From: Populus alba
Taxonomy: Eukaryota; Streptophyta; Magnoliopsida; Malpighiales; Salicaceae
NCBI RefSeq assembly: GCF_005239225.2
Contig: NC_133284.1
Location: forward strand, 6,353,770-6,417,769
DNA: 64,000 nt
Direction of reading: 5' to 3'
Part shown: one piece after another, positions 22,834-34,963 of the stretch
Numbering within the stretch: the stretch's first letter is position 1
Layout: each line of letters opens with the position of its first letter
Made by a program: the position numbers and the translations under genes
Notes under the pieces: generated by a model
What the model saw: the letters and a program-made list of their open reading frames with translations, nothing else
Databases searched by the model: none
Told to the model about the DNA's origin: nothing

Positions 22834-25800
22834 GTTATTGAATTCCGTTTTCTAAGTTTTGTGTGAAGTCTATGGACTTCTTTGCTTATCCATAAATAAG
22901 AATGATTGATTTCTCTCTGCTCTTTGAAATTGACTTTAATTTAAGGAGAAGGAGAATAAAATGATTTTAAAATGGTTCGTTTTAAGAGTAAAAGTTTCAG
23001 ATCACAAAATATTGCTTTTTAAAATATTTTTTTATTTTAAAATATATTAAAATAATATTTTTTTATATAATTATAATTATTTTTATTTTTAATATATATA
23101 TATATAAATAAATAAATTAAAAAAATCAATATAATATAATTTTTTTAAAATAAAATTTAAAAATCTAAAAAAATCTGGTCGGACCGTACTTTTAATCGGT
23201 TAACCAAGAGGAATCTTCCGTTAACAAACAGTCCAAGTTTTTTAGGTGAAAAACTATAGCATCATGTAAATTGAAGTTAACCGGACATTTGCTGTAATGA
23301 CCTGTTTGAGGGCACAGTCTTGCTTCTTGAGTCGTTGAAAAGTGAGTTGACTATAAAAAAGAAAAGAAAAGACTCATCACTCTCAAAAAGCTTTATCTAT
23401 CTGATAAGAAAATTATTATATTTCACAAACACATATATGGTTATGATATATAATATAGTCCAATGTATTATAAATCCGGTTATTAGTTAATTATATTATA
23501 TCATATTTAAAAAGAAAATATAAAGTGATACGATCCCTTATACGATTTACAATTTATGTCTATAATAAAAGAAATAAAACGTTAATAAAATTTTGAAGAT
23601 TTTCGATCAATCTTTAATTTCTAGTATATAAAAGAAGTATAAAACTTGGAGAGAAAAAAGAAATTAAATCATAACAATTTATGAAAATCTGTTATCTCAC
23701 CCAAAAAAAAAACTTGAAGGAAAAGAAAGAAATCCAAAAAGATTTATAGTGATCTATGATACAAAACTTTTTTTCCTTCAATAATGTGAGTGTTAATTTA
23801 AATTAGTTTTCGTGTATCTCAACTAACCTCATGAGCTTTGAAGTTAATGGTCATTGTATTAATAATCATATAAAAACTAATCCCACAGCTTTTGAAATTA
23901 ATAACAATGTAAACCTCTAAAATATAATCTTCTTATTGTTTTTTTTTTTTTGAAGTGATTAATTAGACACACTCACAAAAATGTCTTAAATCTTGAGCTT
24001 AATGTGAGTGCAGGACGATCTTTCTAAATATTTTTGGGTGTGAAGTATACAAATATTCCATATATATTGATTATGTTGTTGGTCTATTTACATCCATTTT
24101 ATAAGTACAAAAATAATCTATAATCCATTGGCTTAGACTTATATTTATCGTGGCAACCATCAATATTCAAAACATATTTTTTTTTCGTAAATTTCTACAA
24201 CACTAACTCCTCAAGGATTATGATGGAAAGCAAGATAAAAGTACAGTAATCGTAAGTTAATGCTGTGAAGATTTAGAACTGTATAGTATAATGAATAGTT
24301 CTTATTAGAAATTAAGTATAATTAATGATAATATAACAAAATAAATGATTTTAAAAATTCCATCTTGATCGAACTTTAAACAGGCTTTCACGAGCGAATT
24401 TACACAAGAAGGTATTTTCAGAACTTGAAACCTAATCCTCTATTCTCCCAACAACTGCATTGATTTACACGATTCCTATCTGTTTGTTCAATCGTGGGGA
24501 TTCAACTGCTTTTTTAAATGCGGGCGGGCTTGGTGGAAAAGTCCACCTTTCTTCTCCACATGATTTCTGGTGAATACACATGCTTTCTCCCTCCTCCTTC
24601 ACAGGAGAATCGCTCCATTATTGAGGGATCTTCCTTTATTCATGACGAAGACAGGTTAGGGTGTATGAGTGATTTTTCTATTTCGATTTCGATTTCGAGT
24701 TGTTGGCTTTGATCTGCGAGTAAATGTACGTAATTAACTGTTCTTTTCGAAATAGCCATATAGACTCAGATTTCTATATTTCAAAGCATTGTTACATTGC
24801 TAGGGTTTGTCATCCTCTGTAAGTTTGAGGTGCTAATTAATCACCTTAAAGCCTTGACGAACTTCTGGGTTAGATTCCCTGCTGTAGGCCATAGAAGAGC
24901 ACGATGTTATATTTTATAGCTACGATTTAAAGATCGCCTTTTGGTCTTGATGATTAAAGTATATCAGAAACAGTTTAATTTGGTCTACCGACACAATATT
25001 GTTCTTTGGCTGGTTAGATTTAAAATAGATCATCTATATCATAACTAATGTATTTATGGTATATTACTTTTCTTTCAAACTCTTCTAAGATTCAATCCTG
25101 AATAATGAAAAAGGAAAGAAAATTAAAACTTACTCGTCAATGGCACTAAATCTCCAACAATATTCATGGCTAGTTGGATAGATTTTCTTGTAATGTAAAA
25201 AAAACCACAACTCAATTCATAGACCCTACTAGATCCCATGAGATAATTTTATTTAATTATATATAATAGAAAAGGCAATAATAATAAATAAACTATATTT
25301 TAAAATAAAAGTGATAGTGTTGAACATATGAAAAAAATATTTGTCAAAAAAAAAAAATTACAATGTTGAATTCCAAGATAACCCGATGTTAAGGGAATAA
25401 AATTGAATATATATATATATATAACAAACAAATAATGTTAACCCCATGATAGCCTTTTAAACTTACAACCCAAGTCACTAAATCAAAAGTACTTTATATG
25501 AAAATATCATGAAGTTTAATTCTTAACAAGTTAAATGTTGAGAAATAGAATTAAAAATAAAATCAATTATATAAAATAATTCAAAATAAAAAATATAAAT
25601 TAAAATAATAAAGATTAAATTTGAAATAAAAAATAATTGATAGGACAATCTAGAATTTTAAATAGAAGGGGAAAGTTGAGAAGAAAAATCAAATTCATAA
25701 AAGATCCAAAAAATAAAAGAAAAATTTAACAATAAGAACCAAATTTGAAAAAAATAAAAAATTATGGATTCAAGGATAAAATTTTTAAAAAAATAAAATT

Positions 25801-26528
25801 CAACAAAGGGCCAAGAATAAAAATTAGAAATAAAAAAACAAGGACCAAAATTGAAAATATCATAAATAAAAGGGCAACTTTGAAAATTTAAATAGCTAAC
25901 ATGAGTTTTGAGGGGAGGAGAGAGATATGAGAAAAAAAAAAAAGAAGAGGCAATTGTCAACACACTGTCACATAAACAATACCACGTGGAAAGAGACGCC
26001 TTAATGTTTTCAGTGTCATCATGGAAGATGTTGTTTGGATGACGAAAGGTGTTGCACGTGCTTATCAGCTTTGATTTTTAAATTTTGTCTCATGTTTATT
26101 AAAATATTAAATGTCATATCAGTTAACTTGATTATAACTTAAAAATAAGGATTAAAATACAAAAAAAAAATTGAATTTTAGTTAAATAAATTTTGCTTTT
26201 AAAAGTAATTTAGTCATCTCATTATGTTTCATAAATATGAGAAGGTAAAATTATCCCCAACTAATTTATTAATAATTAATGGACCTTGTGAAAATATCAT
26301 ATTACTATTAGTAGTAGTCAGTTCATTTTTTTTTTTTTGAAAGAATACATTGATAATTGGGGCAATTTACTACTTTAAACCCTAATCACCTTTTTGTTTA
26401 ATTTTAATATAATGCGTGAAGCACAATTTAAAGTACAAAATTATTTTGAACCGAGTCCATCCTACAAATCGTATCTTGTAAAAATGAATCATATTACATT
26501 GGGTGTGTATGTGTATATATATTAGTGG

Positions 26529-26530
<2 letters not shown>

Positions 26531-26577
<47 letters not shown>
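26531..26577. repeat. Compound (AT)n(AG)n microsatellite
   Basis: About sixteen AT units run directly into about eight AG units in intergenic DNA. Confidence 0.88.
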
Positions 26578-27340
26578 AGAATTCACGTTCATGTTCCTTC
26601 TTTATGTTTTAGAGTTCCTTTATTTTTCCCCGGTCAGGCATGAAGGAAACTTTGCATACAAAACCGGCATTGATTAGACTCAACCTTGTATATTAACAAA
26701 ACCTAAACCATTATCAAGCTCATATACATGCTAAATAGGTCACCAATTTAAATTAAATTCATTGAATCTTAAGAGATATAACTTAACTCATCAGACTTTA
26801 GATTTATTCTTTAAAAGATCATTAATTTAAGTTTCACAAACTGCAAGGTCACTAGAAACTTACATGATCATTAACTTTATGGTCCATAATATTAGTCAAA
26901 GTACGCATAAGCTGACCTGAACACCCATATTAATAATAAAAAAAACCTAAACAATTTGGAAAAATACAAGACCTTATTAAGCATGGATTATAACAATAAA
27001 ATGTTGTTTTGATCCTCTCGAGAAAATCCAATGGACTTGCATTGGGGGTTATTATTGTTTTTTCAGGTATTTCATTAGATATTATAAAATTAAGTAGGTG
27101 CAATTAGATATTTTGATTGTTTTTTTTGTTTTGCACAATATAATTAGTTAGTTATTTTTAAAAGTAAAAAATTATTTAACTTGGGTCTAAGGTTTTTTTT
27201 GAAATTTTACTTTTAATAACACAATAAAATAATTTTATTACTTTTAAAATCAAAATATCTTTACCCTATCTTTAGAACTTATTCCTATTTTTATTTTGAT
27301 TTTTTTTTAATGATTATCATATAATTTTTAGAGGTAATTG

Positions 27341-27419
27341 AGTGGTGCGTTCAACATACATGTCGATCACTTATATAACTTATATATAAGTGATCGACAT
27401 GTATGTTGAACGCACCACT
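27341..27419. repeat. Perfect inverted repeat, 37 bp arms
   Basis: Arms at 27341-27377 and 27383-27419 are exact reverse complements around a 5-base spacer ACTTA; the outer end reads AGTGGTGCG. RNA from either strand would fold into a long perfect hairpin. It could be a young MITE, a tip-to-tip palindromic insertion, or a small-RNA precursor. No target duplication is evident. Confidence 0.92.
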
Positions 27420-27454
27420 AAGTGAGATGTCCTATTGTATTTGTGTTGTTTCTG

Positions 27455-27660
27455 CATTTGAAAAGTGTTTTTTAAAAGAATTTGAATTTTATTTTATTTT
27501 TTTATTAATTTTAAATTAATATATTTTTAGTGTTTTTCAAATTATTTTGATATGTTAATGTCAAAAATAATTTTAAAAAAATACAAAAAATATTATTAAT
27601 ATGTATTTTATGATAAAAAATTATTTAAAAAACAACTATAATCACACTGCCAAACAAGCT
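27455..27660. mobile_element. MITE-like A/T-rich element
   Basis: A/T-rich sequence with internal ATTTTGATATGTTAATGTCAA-like words, ending ...CACACTGCCAAAC, the reverse of GTTTGGCAGTGTG. The same pattern recurs at 28610-28790 and 41188-41385. It has no coding capacity. Assignment to a non-autonomous DNA transposon family is inferred. Confidence 0.5.
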
Positions 27661-28609
27661 CAACAGCACCCAGCATACTGCGATGGTCAAAAATAATCTT
27701 CTGTGATGTTTTTTGATTCGTCATGGCCTACCTCCTTGGAGAGCACTTGTTGCATGATTTACTTTGGTGTGGTGTTAGTTGACCTCTTTTTTTCCTCTCC
27801 TCCTTCGTCTTCACGCCTCCTTTCAAAATTTAACGTTCATGTGATCATGTCCCTTCATGATGTGAAGAATTTCTTGATTTTTTCCCGTCCAGTAACGAAG
27901 GAAACTTTCCGTCCATCGAAAACAAGCATGGATGAGACTCAACCTCAGCTAGTAAAAGGACCCTACACCATTTATTAAGCTATCTAACAGCCTGCCCAAT
28001 TGGCGTAAATGCAAGCAGCTCTACCTCCTAACCTCACATAAACGAGAGGTCCAATCTTTCTCGAAGTCTTAAACAGTTGCTTGGCATTAAAGCTAGGTTT
28101 GGCTAAGCTTTTACTTCTATTTTCAGTTTTTTTTTAAAAAATATAAAATTATACTTTTTAACCTGTTTTTTAATTCAAAACGCACAAGCAGCTTTTTAGA
28201 TTAAAGGAATTTTTAAGAGAAAACCTACCCAAAAAATCAACTGTACAAGGATTTAATTTCTCAATAGCCAATACTACTTTTCTTTTCTTTCTTTCTATTT
28301 TTGTATGCAAATATAACTTTTTGGGCGCAAATTAATCAATTTCACCTTTCAAGTTTTGACAGGTTTGCTACTTTCGATTCCTATATTGTTTGGATGTGAG
28401 GTAGTTTATATTTTTTTTTTAGTAAAATATATGTTTTTATAGTTTTTAAAAATGTAGTTAGGTGTGATTTGTGTTTAAAATGTATTGTACCTTTAAAAAA
28501 AACCTATCATATTTCTAAGCCAAACATCCTCTAAAACTGTAAATGAACACAGGTATTATATTTTATAGTTATGATTAAATTACTAGTTTTTGCTTTTTAG
28601 TTTTAGTAA

Positions 28610-28790
28610 TTGTTTGGCAGTGTTTTAAAAATGTTTTTAATAAAAATTGATTTTTTTTAAATTTAATATATATTTTTATGTTTTTAAATTATTTTAATGT
28701 GTTGCTATCAAAAAATAATTTTTTTAAAAATAAAAAAATATTATTTTTATAATAAATATATATCATAACCAGTTTTGGTCTGCCAGCACT
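28610..28790. mobile_element. MITE-like A/T-rich element
   Basis: Begins GTTTGGCAGTGTTTTAAAAA, followed by A/T tracts sharing TTAAATTATTTTAATGTGTT with other copies in the window. The right end is unclear because it runs into a tandem duplication. Confidence 0.45.
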
Positions 28791-28951
28791 ACCTTATTCT
28801 TTGGTTTATTAGATTTTAAATGGATCGTCTATATTATAACTAATGTATTTATAGTAAGTTAATGTCTGCCAGCACTATGTTAATCCTTGGTCTATTAGAT
28901 TTTAAATAGGCCATCGATATCATATCTAATGTACTTGCAGAAAGTTAATGG
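28779..28951. repeat. 86 bp tandem duplication
   Basis: Two imperfect direct copies, both starting TCTGCCAGCACTA (28779 and 28865) and ending AAGTTAATG. A third diverged relative lies near 24985-25060. Confidence 0.75.
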
Positions 28952-31108
28952 ATAGATAGCATGTGCTTCGCCGCCGCAGGTAGGCCCAATTTAAAAACAA
29001 CATTGTTAGCATAGTTCAGAAAACGAAAAATATTTATATTAATTCTGATAAAAAAGCAGCCACAATAAATGAACAATCATTAAAAAATAATACGATAACG
29101 ATAACCATAAAAAAATGCTTGCCAAAGAAAAAAAAAAATAAAATTGAATTTTAAGATAACATAAGGACAAAAAAAAAAAGACAAAATAAAACACCTTAAG
29201 TCAACCTGAGCTAAAAAGTGAAATTTGCAATCCTTGCTATGAGGCCGGGCCAAGCTCATAGAAAACAAACTAAAAAAAATAATGTTGGTCAATTCTTAAT
29301 AATTTAAATGTAGAGGGTTGAAATTAAATATAAAATCAGCCAACAAAAAAAACACCTTAAAAAAATAAACAATTACAAAATCGAATAAGATTGTCAAACA
29401 TCGTGAGTCAGATTATGCGAGTAAGACAACTTAATAGAAGGAAAAAGATAAAAATGATGAGGCTTGATCTAAAAAATACTTGATTTTTAAGGATAAAATC
29501 TAAAAAAAAATATAAAATAGCTTTAAAAAATATTGAGATTAACCGGCCAAACCCGTTATCCAAGATCTTAAGATTGAGATAACTTGGTTAAAATGAAACC
29601 AAAGAAAAACCGTGAAGCCCATTTTTAAAAATAAACAACATCAAATTATATATATAAAAAAATAAGTGAAGAAAATCTTAGAAGAAAGCATCACCTCACG
29701 TCGAAGGATACTTCTAACTATTTTTTATTTTTTAATATATTTTTTATTCAAATACTAAATTCTCCCTGATCAAATCCATTTTAAAAATAAAAACAAGATG
29801 GAAAAGTGAAAGTGTTATTGGATGCTTGATTAATATGTTTTTATTGTTTTTAAAAGTAATTTGGTTATTTGATATTGGTTTAGAGATAAAAAACTAAACA
29901 AATCCAGAAAAATCATTTTATTGTGCTGAAAAGGATATGCATATCAATTTGCTTTCAATTAATTTGATAATGTCCAATTAATCCCTTGGAAAAACGATAT
30001 TACTTCCAAAGCAAACTTTACTATATTTTTTGAGAAAAGCAAAAGTATAATTATATTATTCTAATCTATAGTATTTTGTGTTTTTATATACAAAAAATTA
30101 CTGATTTATTTTTATTTTTTGTTATTTTTTCTTTTAAACTCATCTTGGATTCAAACCTAATAACTAAAAGAAAAACAAACCTACTAATCAACAGCACAGT
30201 CTCCAAGAATATTCATGAGAAAACACTAATTTCATAAAAAAGAAGTATAGCTTGTATAGGACTATAATATAGCAGTATAGAAGTGTCTTTTTAACATGTC
30301 ATTGTGCATGTAGTGCGTGAAACACAATTTCAAGTACAAATATATTTTGAAAAAAAAAGGAAAGAAAATTAAAGATGGATTATATTATTTGTAATTTCAA
30401 TAAAATAGTACAATTTAATTTTGAACCGAGTTATCGTATCTTGTAAAATGAATTATATTACATTGTTTAGAATTTCTTTATTTTCCCCGGTCCGGTCACG
30501 AAGGAAACTTTCCGTCCATCGGAAACAGGCATGGATGAGGATCAACCTCAGTTGTGTACTCCTAAAGGTAAAATGACCCTCCACCATTAAAGCTATCTCA
30601 CAAACTGCCCAGCCGGCGTTAATGCAAGTAGTCCTTCCTACCAAATTAATTGATGATATAAATGTATTAGATAAAACAAAAAGTTCAAAGAAAATGTAAT
30701 ATTGATGATATAAATTGTTATTGAATATATAAATTGAAAGATAAAAAGTGTAATTTATAAAAATACGAAGATTAAGTGAAATTCAAATCAAACTTATGAA
30801 ATAAATATATTAATATGTTTTAATGTTCATATAAACTGTAAAATATCATGAAAAACCCTTCTTTTAAATGTATAGTGTAATGGTACATGTATTGCCGCAT
30901 TAAAATTTAAAGAAACTAAGTGTTTTAAAAACTAGAAGATTGATATTAGAAACTTTGAACCATAAAAATTGATGCAAAGCATTACAGAATTTTATAAAAA
31001 ACAATAAACAGTTTATCCTATACTTTTTTCTTAAAAAGAAATTGTACATGAGGTAATATTTGTGGTTCGTAAGTTCAACCTGGGAGGGTTTTTTTATTTA
31101 TTTTTCCT

Positions 31109-31250
31109 TATGGACGGTTGGTAAGAAATCTTAAACTTTATGGCAAGACTTTTTGAATTCATATCACCTTTTTGTTTTTTGTTTTTTTTTTATGGACGGT
31201 AGGTAAGCAATCTTAAACTTTATGGTAGGACCTTTTGAATTCACATCACC
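31109..31250. repeat. 60 bp repeat in tandem, period 82 bp
   Basis: Copies 31109-31168 and 31191-31250 both start TATGGACGGT and end TCACATCACC or a one-base variant. They differ at a few positions and are separated by a T-rich spacer. Confidence 0.82.
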
Positions 31251-32519
31251 CATTCACACCTGGAGTTTGATATATTCCCATTGTATCTATTCAAGACTAA
31301 ACTCAAAGGCTATGGGAAATTTTCATCCGAAAAACAATTTCTGCCAAGGTATCTGAAACCTCTTATTATAGAAAAATTGCTTAGGAAAGGAAAATACTGT
31401 AGACCAAACATTGTGTTTCCTCTCATATCTTATTGTGTAATTTTATTTTTATTTCTTGCCATCAAACTTTTATTTTGGACGATTCCATCATTTTGTAGTC
31501 AAATTAAAGGTAAATTGTTTCAAATTTGTTAAGAAATTGCAAGATTGAAAGCGAGAGATCAAAATGAAAAGGAATGAGAAAACAGGTGACAAATTTGAAG
31601 CCGTGTAAAAATAATTCACTTTGGTACTCCTATTTTTCAAATGATAAGCATTTGGTTTCTCAACATTTTTTAAAAAATATTGTTGGTTCAAAATTCATTT
31701 TTATCATTTTTCAGTTCTTTATTAGAGAGAATAGAATGAGAGAGGCCATAGTTTGGTAGAGAAAAAAGAAAATCTTGGTTGATATCAATTATAACCATGA
31801 AAAAAATTATTTTAATATCAACGAGTTTCATTCAATAAATAAAATTTCACCTAAATATTATTTGTCTTCTATCTTGCATGAAATGGTATGTTTGGGCTTG
31901 GCAAGTATTTTGATTTTCATGATTTGAGGGAATGCTTGGGTTTTTTAAGGCTATAAAATTAGTTTATAATATTGTCTAGAATGTTTTAGGTCAAAACAGG
32001 TTGAAAATCGAGTTTTCAAGGAAAAAACTAAAGCTTGATTTTCAACAATTTCATGGCCGCTGAAAACTAAACCAACATGCAACACGTATTCTTTGTTATT
32101 TAAAAAAAATTAAAGGGAAGTCAATGCATCACCTACATTTTAATATAAATAAATATTAAGAAGGACGGATGATATCTTGTTCACCCTCTAATATTAAAAG
32201 AAAAAGAAAAAAAAGCTTAACAAGCAGGTTAGGTTTCTTTTAATGGGTCTAGTACATGAGCAAGACCTTTTGTATATGTGAGGCTAGAAGGCAGGCTAGT
32301 GTGCCTAGTTTGTTTATTCTTTATATATATATATTCAATTTTTTTTTAAATCATTATTTGTTTGTGTTTTAGAGGTTTTTTTTCTTGAAAAAAAACTCAT
32401 TTTGTTATTGAAATTTTAAAAAATTAGGATTATTTTTTTATTTTACTTCCATGTGCATACACTTGGTTAGTGAATAATTAAATGGAAAATAATTTTAAAA
32501 ATAAAGAGTTGTTAGATCT

Positions 32520-32770
32520 ATCAAGGTGCATGACCTGTAGCCCAGTTTTGACAAGTCAGCCAAGTTTAATTCGAGTTTTTTTTGTTATTTTTTAAATCAA
32601 ATAATTTTATTTTTAATTTTTTCATTCAACATTGAGTTCATTAAGAATTGTAGATCGTAATTTATTTTAATTTGTCTTTTATCATAGTTTCATGACTCGA
32701 GTAGTAGATTTAACTAATGAACTTGAGTTTACCTAGATCGATTTAATATATTCTCATTTCAATATATTTT
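32520..32770. repeat. Dispersed repeat, copy 1
   Basis: Contains CATGACCTG, a T-rich tract and TTCATTCAACATTGAGTTCA, then CATGACTCGAG. A matching arrangement lies at 56330-56545 (ATGACCTGGGTGCGGGTTAG, TTCATCGTTCAATATTGAAT). I recall such sequences as abundant in Salicaceae genomes; class unknown. Confidence 0.5.
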
Positions 32771-34856
32771 TTTATAAAATCCTTCCAATATGTGTGAAAA
32801 TATATGTCAAATTTTGAATTTATGGTTTTTCTTCTCTTAAAAAACACACTGACAATGCCATAATGTTTTTTTTACGTTAAAAAAAAAAAGATCAACCCGA
32901 CTTGTGTTCTTTTATGTTTTTTTATATATTATCATTTTATTCAATAAAAAAATTATTTCAAGAAATAAAATTATTAAACATAACTAGGATAATTGTTCAT
33001 ATTTCAAGATTATCTATTTTGATATATTTATATCTCTTAATTTTTTAATTTAATCTTTAATTATTGTCATTATTTTTTTTTTACATTTATTATATATAAT
33101 TCTCTACTTATTTAATTAAATATATGAATAAAATTTTTAATTTGCCATTACTTTTTTTTTAATATCAGTTACTGCACATTTATTCTTTTACGTTAAAAAA
33201 AACTACCCAGCTTGCAATGAGGAGCGACAACAGAGCTAGTGTAATTGTTGTTAAAAATCTCCACGGATCAACAAGTCTATATACATCAATTGATTATTTA
33301 CAGAAATCATGGACAAACAGCAACAATCACAAAATAATATACAATATTTTACATGATTTGATATTAAAACCTGCTCCCTATATAAGAATTTTACAATGAA
33401 AAAATAACAGGAGATGGAAAAATCACACAAATGATTTCTCACAAATTTTTCAAATATACCCAAATCGCACTATGTGTTTCACTTAAAAACACATATCACC
33501 GAGAACCAACCTGTTGACGACACATTATTGGGCTTGACGAGCATGGCTTTCATGAAAATACATAAATGAGGCTAAACACCAGGGCTGGAAGGGCCGGCTA
33601 ATGTGTTTGGTCCAGTAAAAAGAAGCCCATACATGTGCAGCGAGCAAAACCTGTGCCCTTGGCTCGCTTTGGTATAACATTATAGTCTTTGGTACTGTGG
33701 TTGAAAATTATTTTTTTTATTTTTATTTTAAATTAACGTGTTTTTGATATTTTTAAATTATTTTAATGTTCTTATGTTAAAAATATTATTTTAAAAATAA
33801 AAAAATATTAAATGACTGTTGTTTTTTATGGAAATATTTATGGTTAATGCATGTATGAATATGTAGCATTTCTCTTTTCCTCCTACTGGGCTTCTGTACC
33901 CTTTATTGTAACTTTATGCTGTTGGGCTCATGTTAATGAAATGATTCCTTTAAAAAAAAAAAAAAAACAATTCTAAAAATCCTTTTTTGTAAATATAAAA
34001 GTGCTGCTCCTTCCTTCTTTCTTCAGTGATTGGATTATTCTCCGATTTTAAAACAATTTATTTTTTATGTTTTATGCTACTAGTATAATTGTAATACTGT
34101 TTTTCATGCCTATTTAATATTTTATTCTATAAACAAGGAATTAAAATTTAAACGTTAGGGCAGAAAAATCTTGACAAAAGAGTTTGTAAAAAAGAAAAAT
34201 ATAAAAGGAAAGATTTTTTTAAAAAAGCACAATTTTTTATCTCTATTTTTCATATTTATTCTAAAATAACTTCTCTATAAAAAAATGTTAACAACACAAC
34301 CGATTCAACATCCTTCCTCCGTCGATGGGCAAGTAAAGAAAACACAATCTATCTTTGACTGAACACTCTACATTAAACAGTGTGAGTCTTCCGTTAAAAT
34401 TTTACGAAGACAATGGCTTGTTAGAATTATGTTATAATTTATTTTGGTGAAGAAATTAAAAAAAATCAAAGGAAAAAAGAGAGAGAGTGGGGGGCTTCAA
34501 AACGGTGCCGCATATAGGGTACAACAAACCACCATCCATAGGCTTTAAGAAATTGGAGCCAAAGAGGCGAGAGGTTTTTTGTTAGTTAATAAAATGGAGT
34601 GAGAAAGACCTGTCATCAAACCGGCAAAGCAAACAAAGCTTTCGCTTAACCCACACATATAATAAGATTTGTACATGTTGTTGTTCGCTGCATTTCCATG
34701 TAAAAAATGCTGTCTTTCTCTGTTTCTTCAAGCAAATTCTTCTCTGCTTCTTTCCCTTTCAATCTCTACCTGGAAAAACGACCCCCTTCTTTTTTTGTAT
34801 GAAGTCCTATAACCCACGCTCTAAGTAAACTCCTCAACTACTCCTCAATATGACAT

Positions 34857-34863
34857 ACCAACT
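34857..34863 (+). promoter_or_regulatory. Possible secondary-wall MYB (SMRE) site
   Basis: ACCAACT fits the ACC(A/T)A(A/C)(T/C) consensus bound by secondary-wall MYBs and lies about 100 bp before the IRX10 start codon. A seven-base match is weak evidence on its own, and it may be in the 5' UTR. Confidence 0.3.
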
Positions 34864-34963
34864 ACAGACTCTTCATAAATACTGCCTTTTACCTCTGCTT
34901 TGGGATTCACTCTGAAGCCCCATTTCGGTTTTTAGTCGAAATCTTGGGTTGGGAGCTGGAAAT

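Larger units (their letters stand above)
22834..34963. other. Large gene-free region with old duplications and transposon remnants
   Basis: Twelve kilobases without a supportable gene. It holds MITE-like A/T tracts (22990-23165, 27455-27655, 28610-28790, 33700-33830) and a purine-rich A tract (25640-25930, 29080-29690). There are direct duplications linking 24.9-26.7 kb to 28.5-30.7 kb, two short tandem duplications, a perfect hairpin at 27341-27419, and a dispersed repeat at 32520-32770. A GC-richer patch at 24480-24720 has a short open frame and splice-like signals but no recognisable protein. The last ~500 bp are the IRX10 promoter and 5' UTR. Confidence 0.7.

Noticed and set aside
24480..24720. 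Possible first exon with a short open frame and a CAGG/GT pattern
   Set aside because: No continuation exon or homologous protein could be found; kept only as a note in the intergenic entry.
27703..27978. 91-codon open frame on the plus strand
   Set aside because: It covers one of three related repeat segments, and the other two copies do not keep the frame.
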